Of a DNA stretch of 64,000 bases, positions 46,188 to 56,480 are shown one piece after another. Both the position numbers and the translations under genes were made by a program. Source of the stretch: Ampelocalamus luodianensis (lineage: Eukaryota > Streptophyta > Magnoliopsida > Poales > Poaceae). The notes below the pieces were generated by a model, which saw only the letters and a list, made by a program, of their open reading frames with translations, was not told the origin of the DNA and did not search any database. The DNA lies in contig JAYEVH010000134.1 in NCBI GenBank assembly GCA_036346255.1, positions 140,577-204,576 of the forward strand. The letters run 5' to 3'. The first letter of the stretch is position 1. Every line of letters starts with the position of its first letter.

Positions 46188-46489
46188 ATGACGATTCGCA
46201 GGGCTAGTGCAAAGTCAGGGCTAGATAATATAAAGGCTGCGTCATGAACTCTAGGCTGCTTACATTCGGTAGTGAGCAGTGATAAAGAGATATTTCGGGC
46301 AACTAGAATACTGCATACTATGGGTAAAGTTGTACACCTCTGCAGAGTGATAAACTATTCGAATAGCCGCGCTCACGGTCATGAGCATGCTTAGTACGGC
46401 TGGTATGGCGGTAGTCTTGTTTGTCCAAAAACTGGGTTGTTACAAAACTTGGGTAATGACATGGGGTTTTCCATTTGTTGAGTTAACTG

Positions 46490-46615
46490 CCATTTCTATG
46501 GTTATGTTGTTATGTCTATAGCGAAATTGTCATTTCTATGACTGATTGGCTATTTCTATAGTAGGACTGCCATTTCTATGGTTGAACACAAATTTGTCAG
46601 TGCCATTTCTATGGC
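46490..46615 (+). repeat. Five short CCATTTCTATGG-type hairpins in LTR E
   Basis: CCAT-TTCT-ATGG (46490-46501), TCAT-TTCT-ATGA (46530-46541), CTAT-TTCT-ATAG (46550-46561), CCAT-TTCT-ATGG (46570-46581) and GCCAT-TTCT-ATGGC (46602-46615). The TTCT loop is constant, and both substituted stem positions are compensated on the other arm. Confidence 0.85.
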
Positions 46616-47259
46616 AGAATATGATTATATTTTTGCTTGTAACCGGGTAGGGTTGTAGGTGTTGTTGTTACTTGATTCAATATCTTACTTACTATCCTGT
46701 ACTTATTTATACTGCTTCTTTCAAATTCCATTGCAAATTATTACTTATGGATATTGCGAAGAAAAAATGGCTTTGAGCAAAATAACTTGTAGATTAGAGC
46801 CTCCTCATTTGATTGCCTTACATCTAATACTACAAGTCTTGCTGAGTACACAAGTACTTAATCTTGCTATTTTTATTGGTTTAGAGTTTGCAGATGAGCC
46901 GACGCCAGACGATGAGTTCTTTGTCCCTAGCACCGAAGGGTTTGGTGAGGGGTCTACCTAGGTCTTTGTTCCTTGTCGGTTGCCTGTGGAATTGAATGGG
47001 CATGCTGCTGGACTTTTGCTACTTTATTTTGTGTTCCGTTGCTGTTTATTCTACTATGATGACTGTCTTTATTTGGCCGGTCGGCCATGATTGTAATAAC
47101 TTGTAATAGCTTAAGTAGATTAACCTTTTGCTTTACATGCGATTATATGGATGTGATTGCCAAATGTTGTGAATGTGTGTGCTAGCCTTTAATCCTAGGA
47201 CTAGCACAGTATACACATCGGGTCTTCGGGTATTCCACACCCTGGGGTCCAACAGCGCT

Positions 47260-47272
47260 TGGTATCAGAGCC
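47260..47272 (+). other. Primer-binding site of element E
   Basis: TGGTATCAGAGCC is complementary to the 3' end of plant initiator methionine tRNA, the usual primer of grass gypsy and copia elements. It stands five bases after the LTR end at 47254 and so fixes the orientation and the LTR border. Confidence 0.9.
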
Positions 47273-47361
47273 ATACTGACTGTAGGACAAGCCCTAGGTA
47301 GTATGGTTAATAGATTAGGACTTAGAAATAAAATTGTAATCTAATTTAACCATAGGAATGG

Positions 47362-48308
47362 TGATACGAGGGAGGCCCGATCTTCTCAGTGAGGAACCGT
47401 GGATAGTTGATGCGAAGTAGACGATGTCGCTAGCTGAACACTCGCGCCAATGCACGAACCCTCAACTCTTCGGAATACGCCCAAAACACACCGGGTAGTT
47501 GTTCGTCGCGAGACCACGAACGACGAACGCCAAGTCCCCAATTCCCAATGGAACGACGGCTTGACCCTGGATTGCAGAACAAAACAATGGATCGCCTAAT
47601 TCTCTCTCAAAGTCCTCGCATGAACTCTGGTGTCGAAAGAACAAGCAATAGCTATGTTTCAATCTTATGCATAAACTGGTCTACCTCTATGGTGCGGCCA
47701 TGGGGGGTTTATATAGCCTCCCACGCAAGCACAAAGCTCGGATGAACGATGGCGAGTGCTCTGAGAATCCGAGTCCAACACTTTGTTCACTGCTATAGAT
47801 CTCGAGTCCGATTATGTTCACATGAACATAATCCGATTCAAAAACGTCCTACTTTAATTTGGAAATCTAAACTAGTCTCCATCTCGGTTTCCCTTGTATT
47901 GTGAGCTTTCCTTCTCTTAGCTTGCACGAATTTGTTCGATGCACTTGATGCTTCTTTTGATGCCAATGTAACCCTTGTTGCCATGTCACCATATGTCTTT
48001 CTTGACCGCCCGCATGTGGTAGGGTTTTATCACGAGAGCACGTTCCTCTCGTTGGCCACATGGGTTTCTTCTCCTTGTTGGCGCATGTGTTTCTCCTCCA
48101 TGAATTTGTTCCGGCATCCCTCTCCTCCCTCTCGGTTCCAAAGTCTTTAAATTTGTCAAACCTGAGAATGCACCAAGTATTGCTTTAGGTAGTAACCAAT
48201 TCTCATTGGCAACAAAAGGAAATTCATTAAGAAACAAATGCACGTTGTTTGAGAAGTTTAGCTCACGCTTCACGAATAACCTCATAAGTAGTAGGGATAT
48301 CCTCATCA
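47362..48308 (-). repeat. 3' LTR of element G
   Basis: 947 bases. On the minus strand it runs from TGATGAGGATATCC to CCCTCGTATCA. It aligns with 51480-52432; most differences are at CAG and CTG words, including loss of one base in each arm of a palindrome (47810-47833). Confidence 0.9.
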
Positions 48309-49785
48309 TCCTCCTTTCTTCAAAAAAGCCGTCCTCGGCTTTTGATAGCTCAAGATGTGCTAGACAAAACATACAACGATATATGCATGGTATATATATT
48401 TGTCATCCAAACTCCTTTCGCTTAGCACATGATGATTTCTTTGAAAGTGTAATAAACAAAAGAACAACGTATATACGTGGTATATGTATGCATCAATTGT
48501 TGTGACATTCTCGTTGTTGCGCACAAAATAATTAGGATCATAGCAGCCATAGGACGTATTTGATATATACATTGCGATACTTTCAGTCACATCATTCTCC
48601 CTCCCATGAGAAAAAATCGTCCTCGACTTTGGTAAGTACATGGGCAAGATATAAGTGGGACCCACTAGATCAAGTTGTTCAAATATTGGAGAGAAAAATT
48701 TTAGTTTCTTCCATGCTTCAACTCGACTACGTTGTTTACATGTATAGGAGAAACAAGTAGGCATCATATTGCATTCTAAACAATAGGCACTTGTATTAAA
48801 ATCCATCTCAAAATGATCATGATATTTCTCAATAGATGGTTTGCGCAAAACATGCAAGTTTAAATCAGCAAGATTATCACAGTAATGCATATTCGATAAA
48901 CATAGAACTTGTCATCTACACCATAATCTCCAATCAAATTGAATGTATATGTGTAGGCATAAGTACTAACAGTGATTTTAAACATGAAACTTTAGCAAGA
49001 TTCTCAATCACACTAGATAGCTCTCTATGAACATCGAACATGATATAGTATAAAAGATCATCAAAAGATATTTTAGTAAGAACGTCCTTATGGGTAATCA
49101 ATTCCACATTATGTAAATTGAGCTTACAAATTTCAGAACATGGAATATTCAAAGGAACACTAGAGCTCGAACTCAAATGCGCATTACCTCTTCTTGATGA
49201 GTATGCAATTCAACACCATTCTTGTACCTTTACCATCCTCCTCGGTTGTTGTAGGTGTTGTAGATATCAAATCATCATCATGAAACCATTGGATCGCAAG
49301 CACTCTATCCCCCACCGTGGTTATCTCCTCGTCTTTCACGTCCAACGGTGCCGGTTGTTCAACTTTCAACTCATTTTCTTTAATATCAACTTTGCACAAT
49401 GTGAGAAACAACACTAGAAGTAGAAAATAAATCGTGAATTTCAGTAGTAACCTCACTTTGACTATCATCTACTTCTCTCTTTCTGTTGGTGCATCTTTCT
49501 CACACTCAATAGAGATGCTCTCAACCTCACATATGGTGGAATCACACAGCTCACTCTCTTTATCATTCTCACTCAATTTGGTGTGTGGCACTCATTCTCA
49601 TATGGGTTTGGATACATCCCGTCCCCAAAGATTGTGGGTCACAAATGAGCAATTACCAGTAACCACAAACTCTTCATGAAGCAATGGGGCAGCACTACAC
49701 GAAACATGTACCGAAGGGAATGTCCCATGCTCGATCGCCTTCACATGTGATATACTAGCGGCATTTAAACCTTTTCGTGGACAAG
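48309..49785 (-). other. Interior of element G, no recognised domain
   Basis: A 176-codon minus-strand frame (48890-48360) and shorter ones occur, but none has Gag, RT or integrase motifs. Two GAT/CAT-rich stretches share words with the interior of H next to its LTR (CGTCCTCGGC). It may be pol-derived sequence scrambled beyond recognition, or a region acquired in place of pol. Confidence 0.4.
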
Positions 49786-50285
49786 TCAACTTGTCAAGTA
49801 GAGAACGCTTTGAGTGGCGAGGTACAAAACGTGCGGAAATGTCGCTTCATCCGCTCCCACGTGATGTCGGCAATTCATGGCGCTCCATACGCTTCTTAAT
49901 AACTGCTCCCACCAATGTGTGGCATAATCGGCCAAGCCACTAGACGCAAGTAAGAGCTTCCTCTCATTGGTATAGTTGTGCATCCGAAATAGAGTATCAA
50001 TTTCTAGCTCCCAAGTGAGATATTCTTGTACATCGCATGCGACCCGGAAAATATAGGGATAGAAAATTTGGGCTTATCGTGAAAATCCTTACGATGCACG
50101 TTTGATTGATTGAACATGGCGTGCAGCTCCAAGAAGTTGTTGTTGATGTCCGTGCGTAGTTGCGTAACCTCCTCTCGAGGTTGTTCAATCCGATCGAACG
50201 GACCCGAGCTCATCGCGCACACCATTATCACGATCATGAAGTTGCTTTTGTAGCGTCCCACACAACCGTGTATACTCCGATCCAC
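49786..50285 (-). pseudogene. Gag N-terminal fragment of element G
   Basis: From a Met near 50210 the minus strand reads PFDRIEQPREEVTQLRTDIN and a helical stretch, then KPKFSIPIFSG, the landmark of plant gypsy Gag proteins. After a frame change it reads MHNYTNERKLLLASSGL and YATHWWEQL, and the frame then degenerates. Gag forms the virus-like particle; only the first third of the domain is present and no zinc knuckle follows. This is the only recognisable protein-coding remnant of G, so G must depend on proteins of a relative such as H. Confidence 0.7.
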
Positions 50286-51459
50286 GTAACGGTGGATTCT
50301 CCCGATGACCTAACATGGATACAACTCACAAATAGCAAGCGAAATTATATGCGGGTTAGTAATAAAAAAACTTGCTCTCTACGCTCGCAACTCACCGTCC
50401 CGAACACAAGACAAGCTTACCGTTCCAAAGTGAATCAAGGACGGCAAATCGCCGATTGTGACGGCGGCGACCTTAACCGTAATGTATGAGCGTAACCAAG
50501 AGCAAGGAGTACACAAACGAGTGTAGGTGGAGCTCGGACGGGTATGTGTATATCCTATGCAACTGATATTCAAGGTATTGTAAAGCTAAGTAATGATCCA
50601 AGCTAGAGTATTTTGCCTATGTGCTGATCCAAAGGTTTGCGAAGTGTATGAAAGCACAAACAAAGATAAATGTGACTTAATGCAAACAAAGGAATGAGCT
50701 AGTGAGAGACAAACTGAAATTGAGATGAAAACTAGCTCAGATTCGCACTAAGTACTATGAGAGACGCTAGCCAATTGCAAAGATATCAATGTTAGGCGAG
50801 AAGATTGCTCAAATAGATTAAATACACAAGCTGAAATTGTGGACTAAGGTTTACTCTTCCCAATTTTGCCACGGCCTTTTGTTTTTGTTTTTTTCTCAAA
50901 ACCGCATGAACAAAGCTCTTCGCCTTCTCGGCTATTAAGGAAACCGAAAGGAAAAATTTGGTCTTGGTATTTGCGGGTTTGATCTTTTGTTTTTAATACC
51001 TTTTCAAGCCGTGGCTTTTTCTTGTAACCATTGCCTTTTCCTCTTTTCTTATTGCAATGGCGAAATAGGGTTTGCTCCTCTTGATTGCACAAGTCTCACA
51101 ATTCAACAATGTGTAAATAAACCAAAGAACAGCCCTAGTGCAATGCACAAAAGCTAGTCTCAGGATGAAAGGATATAAGTGAAGCTCAAGAAACCCAAAG
51201 TGTTTGATTCACTATCTCTTTTGGGTGCTAATTGAGGAGTTCAATCAGCAATTTGGTGCGGTTTATGTGAACACAACGATTAAGCAACGCAAAAGGAACA
51301 CATGGATCAGCACTAAAAACAAAAACTCTAATGGATGAAAACTTAACTAAACGCACAAGAAATAACAGATTAAACTACGGTTTGGTATTGCAATTTTGGT
51401 TTATTGGACGATAGGATAGAAAGCGAATCTAACTACGGGTAAAGAAAATTCACCGAGTA
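50286..51459 (-). other. Untranslated leader of element G
   Basis: 1.2 kb between the primer site and Gag. A Lys-rich open frame (51092-50844) has no motif. Long leaders are usual for this class of element and probably carry packaging signals. Confidence 0.4.
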
Positions 51460-51477
51460 AACCTAGAATCGATACCA
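51460..51477 (-). other. Putative primer-binding site of element G
   Basis: On the minus strand TGGTATCGATTCTAGGTT starts two bases inside the 5' LTR. The first seven bases fit the CCA end of a tRNA ending GATACCA, but the rest differs from the methionine-tRNA site of E, so another tRNA is probably used. Confidence 0.55.
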
Positions 51478-51479
51478 TA

Positions 51480-52432
51480 TGATACGGTGAGGCCCGATCT
51501 TCTCGATGAGGAACCGTGGATAGTTGATGCGAAGTAGACGATGTCGCTAGCTGAACACTCGCGCCAATGCACGAACCCTCAACTCTTCGGAATACGCCCA
51601 AAACACACCGGGTAGTTGTTCGTCGCGAGACCACGAACGACGAACGCCAAGTCCCCAATTCCCAATGGAACGACGGCTTGACCCTGAGTTGCAGAACAAA
51701 CAATGGATCGCCTAATTCTCTCTCAAAGTCCTCGCATGAACTCTGGTGTCGAAAGAACAAGCAATAGCTATGTTTCAATCTTATGCATAAACTGGTCTAC
51801 CTCTATGGTGCGGCCATGGGGGGTTTATATAGCCTCCCACGCAAGCACAAAGCTCGGATGAACAGTAACCGAGTGCTACAGTAATCCGAGTCCAACACTG
51901 TTCACTGCTACAGTAATCGAGTCCGATTACTGTTCACATGAACAGTAATCCGATTCAAAAAACGTCCTACTTTAATTTGGAAATCTAAACTTGTCTCCAT
52001 CTCGGTTTCCCTTGTATTGTGAGCTTTCCTTCTCTTAGCTTGCACGAATTTGTTCGATGCACTTGATGCTTCTTTTGATGCCAATGTAACCCTTGTTGCC
52101 ATGTCACCATATGTCTTTCTTGACCGCCCGCATGTGGTAGGGTTTTATCCTGAGAGCACGTTCCCTCTCGTTGGCCACATGGGTTTCTTCTCCCTTGTTG
52201 GCCGCATGTGTTTCTCCTCCATGAATTTGTTCCCGGCCTCCCTCTCCTCCCTCTCGGTTCCAAAGTCTTTAAATTTGTCAAACCTGAGAATGCACCAAGT
52301 ATTGCTTTAGGTAGTAACCAATTCTCATTGGCAACAAAAGGAAATTCATTAAGAAACAAATGCACCTGTTGTTTGAGAAGTTTAGCTCCTGCTTCACGAA
52401 TAACCTCATAAGTAGTAGGGATATCCTCATCA
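51480..52432 (-). repeat. 5' LTR of element G
   Basis: 953 bases with TG...CA ends on the minus strand. It holds the family TATA box (complement near 51822) and a perfect palindrome with 12-bp arms GATTACTGTTCA and a two-base loop (51925-51950). Confidence 0.9.
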
Positions 52433-52437
52433 AATGG

Positions 52438-53040
52438 TTCTGAAATATTAGAGATATTTGCTAAACTTATCCCTCTTAGCGTTCTTTTCTTCCCTAAGGT
52501 CTCTTTTTAATCATCTTCTCTCATCTCGATTCAAACTAAGTCTAGTTTTGAGAGAAGGTGTGCTGTCTGAAAATAAAATATTTTAATCACTTTTAGGACC
52601 TTAAAATAGAGCCAAAAGTTTTCAAAATATCATAAAAATATCCCACACAAAGTCTTTCTTGAGTTTCCTCTTTGAACTACTAAGGATACCACCTTAGACC
52701 CCTCTTTTATAAAAATTTCAGAATGTGATGCTTGCTGAAATTGTTGTAATGTACTATATTTTTAAACCTCCCTTACCTTCATTTCGAGTTATTTAGAGTG
52801 AAATTATAAAGGTCTACTTACATAAAGACCACGGGGTAAGAATACATGATTATAAGCCTTAAGAATTAGTTAAGTGAACTTGAGAATGGCTAAAAGTATG
52901 TGCTGAAATTTCTTTCCCTGTCTACTGTCATTTCTTATCCATATCTCTTGTCATTTGATCCCTAATTCTCCTTTTCTATATAAACATGTACATGGCCAGC
53001 CAGTGGGAGCCGTAGTACCGCACGAGTGCCTTTTAGGAGG
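52438..53040 (+). other. Leader of element E continued
   Basis: Resumes E after the AATGG duplication of G. AT-rich and non-coding, with a TATATAAACATG stretch near 52976 just before the upstream ORF. Confidence 0.5.
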
Positions 53041-53790
53041 GCACATTGTAGCACACTGTGGGTGATGTTGCAGCAGATCGAGTGGCCACACACCCCGTAG
53101 TACACCATCTACAATGCACCGGCGAGTGCCGCCTCCACCGAGTACCTCACTCAGGTGCTTGTCCAGGGGAGGAACTTCGGCGAACCGTCCTTCCGCTGTT
53201 ACAGAAGGAGATCTACCGTCCGGATGTCTCTGCTCGATGCAGCTTATGTCACCATCGTTTGTCTGCAACACGAGCTGCCAGCGCTGCGGAACTCGTTCTT
53301 CCACTTTCCAGTGCGGTCCGCGGACCAGGAGGATCCCACCTATCAGGTGGAAGGGAGGCAGTTCCTTACCCCTCACTTGCACCTTGTGGGTCTTGTGAGG
53401 TCCCTTGACGGGTATCTCCGTCGAGTGTCTCGCGAGCTTCTGGAGGCTCGTCGGAGGATCTGCACTTTGGAGGACAGCATTGCCCCTATGGTAGCCCAGG
53501 GATTCTTCTCCAGGGAGCTACTGTATGGATAGGATGCAGTTTTAGCACCCGACGAGGAGTTGCCTTAGCCCATCATCCACCTGCAGTCTTGTACCCGACG
53601 TCCCTGTATGTCGTTAACCGAACATCGCCGCCGGGTGATGGCCATCTACGCAGGTGCAGTGGACCCTTCGCAACCATTGCAGCGCTATCACCACTGCCTC
53701 GCTGGATGTCAGGATGATGAGCACCAGAGCACTCCACCCTCTGTTGCCCTTGAGTCCTTAGGAGTTGCTTCACGCGATTAGGATGTCTAG
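53041..53790 (+). pseudogene. Extra ORF upstream of gag in element E
   Basis: A single frame can be followed from about 53080 to 53790 if TAG stops are read through. It includes STEYLTQVLVQGRNFGEPSF, STVRMSLLDAAYVTIVCLQHEL, YQVEGRQFLTPHLHLVGLV and RRVSRELLEARRRICTLED. The stops at 53098, 53530, 53566, 53779 and 53788 are all TAG, several within Gln-type contexts. Some grass gypsy elements carry an additional ORF before gag; the RMSLLDAAYVTI segment hints at a small RNA-binding fold, but I cannot assign a function. The open frame covers 53155-53532 without interruption. Competing frames (53058-53408 plus, 53382-52951 minus) are shadows. Confidence 0.5.
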
Positions 53791-54144
53791 ACTGTGGTAG
53801 TTAACCTAGAGCTCACCTGTAGGCCTTAGAGTGAGCACTTTTGGACATTTTGTAGGAGTAGATCAAGGTGGGACCTCGCTGTAAAATATTTGTAATGTGC
53901 TACTCTTGTTGTTCTATTTGCCCTCTTTTGTAATATGGAACACCGAGCATGTGCGCCATGCAATGTTTAACTAGAAGATTGAAAATTCACGTGTGTTGCC
54001 CTTAAATCTTAAAAATATGCATGCTATCAATTCAGAATAGATTAAAGTAGTTTGGTATGACAAAAACTTACTGACCCACTTAACTTCTGCTCATTCCCTC
54101 GTATCCTGCGAACTTTTGTTTACTCTACCTTTTGGTTAATTAGA
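53791..54144 (+). other. Spacer between upstream ORF and gag of element E
   Basis: AT-rich, with a TTTTGTAATATGG stretch resembling an LTR or polyadenylation region. No frame is open beyond a few codons. Confidence 0.4.
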
Positions 54145-55260
54145 ATGTCGGTTACTGGCTCAGTGCGCCAGATCATGGTAACAGGAGCCACCTCCGGATT
54201 GCAACCCGAAAGCGAGGCACCCACGCCATTGCAACCTAGCACTCAACATTATTCTGCCTCGACACCGCCAGCTGATCAATCTCCGCCTGCCGCCGCTGCA
54301 GAAACAGAAGTTCTACCGCCGCCGCCTACCATGACGCTAGTGCTTGCCCTGATTTAGCAAGGGCGATAGACTAACACTCTAATGCTCTAGCAGTTAGTTC
54401 AGAATACTACTACTCTCAACACTGCTGCCAGGGGAAATGGAGCTGTAGTCAACCAATCATCGTCCAAGATGGGCGAGTTCATGCAAACTCGGCCACCCAC
54501 TTTTGCATCAGCCACCGATCCCCTTGACGCTGATGATTGGCTCCATACAGTAGAGAGCAAGCTGACTATTCCCCAATGCAATGATGATGAGAAAGTTCTC
54601 TACGCATCCTATCAACTGGAGGGCACAACAGCAGTTTGGTGGGAGAACCATCGGACACTCATTCCTGAAGGCCAGACCATCTCATGGGTCGCCTTCAAGG
54701 AAGCATTCCACGGTGCCCATATACCCTCTAGTCTTATGGATATCAAGAGGTGGGAGTTCTATGAGCTCCGACAAGGGAACTTGTCAGTCATGGAGTTCCT
54801 GCATTGTTTCAACTATCTCGCACGATACACAGCATCTGAGATACCAAATGAGTCAAGAAATGTTGCTCTATTCAGGGAGCGCCTGAATGATGAGATGAAG
54901 TGGTCACTCACTACCCATGACATACCTAATTTCTAGACCTTGATCAACAAGGTGATCCGAGTCGAGGATAGCACCTAGACAGTGGTGGAGAGCCGCAAGC
55001 ACAAGTGGCTTGCATAGAAATCGACAAGCAAGCGGTCCGCTAAAACCCGTGTTTGGGGTGTCAAATCTTTCGCTCGCCCTTCAAAGACCGCCATCTATGA
55101 GGTCTCAAGCACCTATTCCCACCCTCAACCTACAGATGGTTCAATAATATAACCGTGGAAATCAGCCGTCCGATACTCAAAACCTGGCAGCAAACGTTGC
55201 GTGCTTCAATTGCAATGAACGCGGACATTATGCCAACAAGTGCCCAAAGAAGAATATTCA
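54145..55260 (+). pseudogene. gag of element E with TAG stops
   Basis: Gag forms the particle and binds RNA. One frame starting at the Met at 54145 (MSVTGSVRQIM) passes through a Pro-rich N-terminus, the capsid start MGEFMQTRPPTFASATDPLD (54469), WWENHRTLIPEG, the landmark FYELRQGNLSVMEFL and ERLNDEMKWSL. It is interrupted only by TAG at 54355, 54367, 54388, 54934, 54976 and 55015. After a frame change a perfect CCHC knuckle C-x2-C-x4-H-x4-C lies at 55202-55243. Length and order are normal for Tekay-type Gag. The stops sit where Gln is expected, suggesting methylated CAG decay. Confidence 0.85.
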
Positions 55261-55411
55261 GGCATCTCAACCTCAGCCTTTTGGAGTCCAGCAATGACCC
55301 TAAGGCCCCGCTTGAGGCCTAGGAGGGCAGCAAGCACCCAAGCTGGTATAAGGCTTCGAACGCGCTCGCCTGAACCACACTACTGCTGAGGAGGCTAACG
55401 CATCACCTGAT

Positions 55412-56480
55412 GTGGTGACGGGTATGATTCTCGTGCATTCCGTGCCTAAGTTAGCCTTATTTCATTCTGGAGCAACTCATTCCTTTGTTTCCAAGAAGTT
55501 TGCTATGCATCAACAACTGGAAACTGCAGAACTAGATGACATTCTAGTGATTCATTCACCCGGGTCCATCTTAAGGACGAAACTCAGATGCTTTGAAGTT
55601 CCTATAGAAATAAATGGGATATAATGCAGAGCCAATATCATCCTAATAGATAACCCTGGGTTACATATAATCCTTGGGATGGATTGGTTATCCAAACATC
55701 AAGGAGTAATCGATTGTGTGAATTGAGCCGTTTCTCTAGTCAACTCTGACGGAGAGCGCGTCGTGTTTACTTCTGCTTATGATGCTCCGTCGCAGTAGCC
55801 CAATCTCAACTCAATGTCAATCTCAGAGCTTAGTCAAGTCCCAGTGGTATGCGAATATCTAGACATGTTTCTGGATGAACTACTGGGAATGTCGCCTGAT
55901 CGGGACATGGAGTTTGTCATTGATTTGATACCCGGGACAGCACCCATATCCAAACAACCTTATCGAATGGTATCTAATGAATTGGCCGAATTGAAGAAAC
56001 AACTCAAGGAGCAGCTGGACAAGGGATTCATTCACCCTAGCTCATCTCCGTGGGGCTATCCACCCTATTCGTCATGAAGAAGGGCTGACGGCCTACGGAT
56101 GTAAATGCGTCGACTCATCGTTCTCTAAACGGTCACCATCAAGAACAAATATCCTCTCCAAGGATAGATGATTTGTTTGATCAAATGAATGGTGCATGTA
56201 TCTTCTAAAAAATTGACTTGAGAACCAGGTATTTCCAACTCAAGGTCAGACTAGAAGATATTCTGAAGACTACTTTTACTACCCGTTACGGTCTGTATGA
56301 CTACACTGTAATGTCCTTCGGACTTACCAATGCTTTGGCAAATTTCCTGAATATCATGAACAAGGTCTTTATGGAGTATCTGGATCAATTTGTGATAGTA
56401 TTCATTGATGATATCCTTATCTACTCCAAGATTGCGAAGAACACGGCAAACATCGCATTTAGTGCTCGATAAGCAGCGGG
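55412..56480 (+). pseudogene. Protease and reverse transcriptase of element E
   Basis: The protease loop reads F-H-S-G-A-T-H-S-F: the catalytic Asp is replaced by His (codon CAT 55463-55465), so it is inactive. HIILGMDWLSKHQG follows near 55665-55695. RT begins near 55814 (MSISELSQVPVV) with IDLIPGTAPISKQPYRM, then a disrupted segment at 56060-56160. The catalytic block VIVFIDDILIYSK is intact (paired Asp codons 56407-56412). Stops at 55622 (TAA), 55724 (TGA), 55796 (TAG) and several after 56070 break the frame. The frame order is otherwise as in element A. Confidence 0.85.

Larger units (their letters stand above)
38477..47254 (+). repeat. 5' LTR of element E, interrupted twice
   Basis: Starts TGTAACATCCC, ends GGGTCCAACA five bases before the primer site. 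A perfect 10-bp inverted repeat (ATCCCAAAAT, arms 38483-38492 and 38497-38506) lies at its start. The part after solo LTR F holds two sets of covarying hairpins and the CTATTCGAATAG palindrome box (46355-46366). The LTR is split by a copia fragment (39775-about 40470) and by solo LTR F (40691-45849). Confidence 0.85.
47362..52432 (-). mobile_element. Complete non-autonomous Ty3/gypsy element G
   Basis: A 5071-bp element with LTRs at 47362-48308 and 51480-52432, flanked by the perfect target duplication AATGG (47357-47361 and 52433-52437). It is inserted in the leader of E just after its primer site. The primer-binding site is next to the right LTR and the purine tract next to the left LTR, so it reads on the minus strand. 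The 3.17-kb interior has a broken Gag start but no protease, RT or integrase. Its LTR is related to that of H, which does encode pol. Confidence 0.92.

Noticed and set aside
48360..48890. 176-codon minus-strand frame inside element G
   Set aside because: No known motif, no conserved start context, within a decayed interior. Kept only as unassigned interior.
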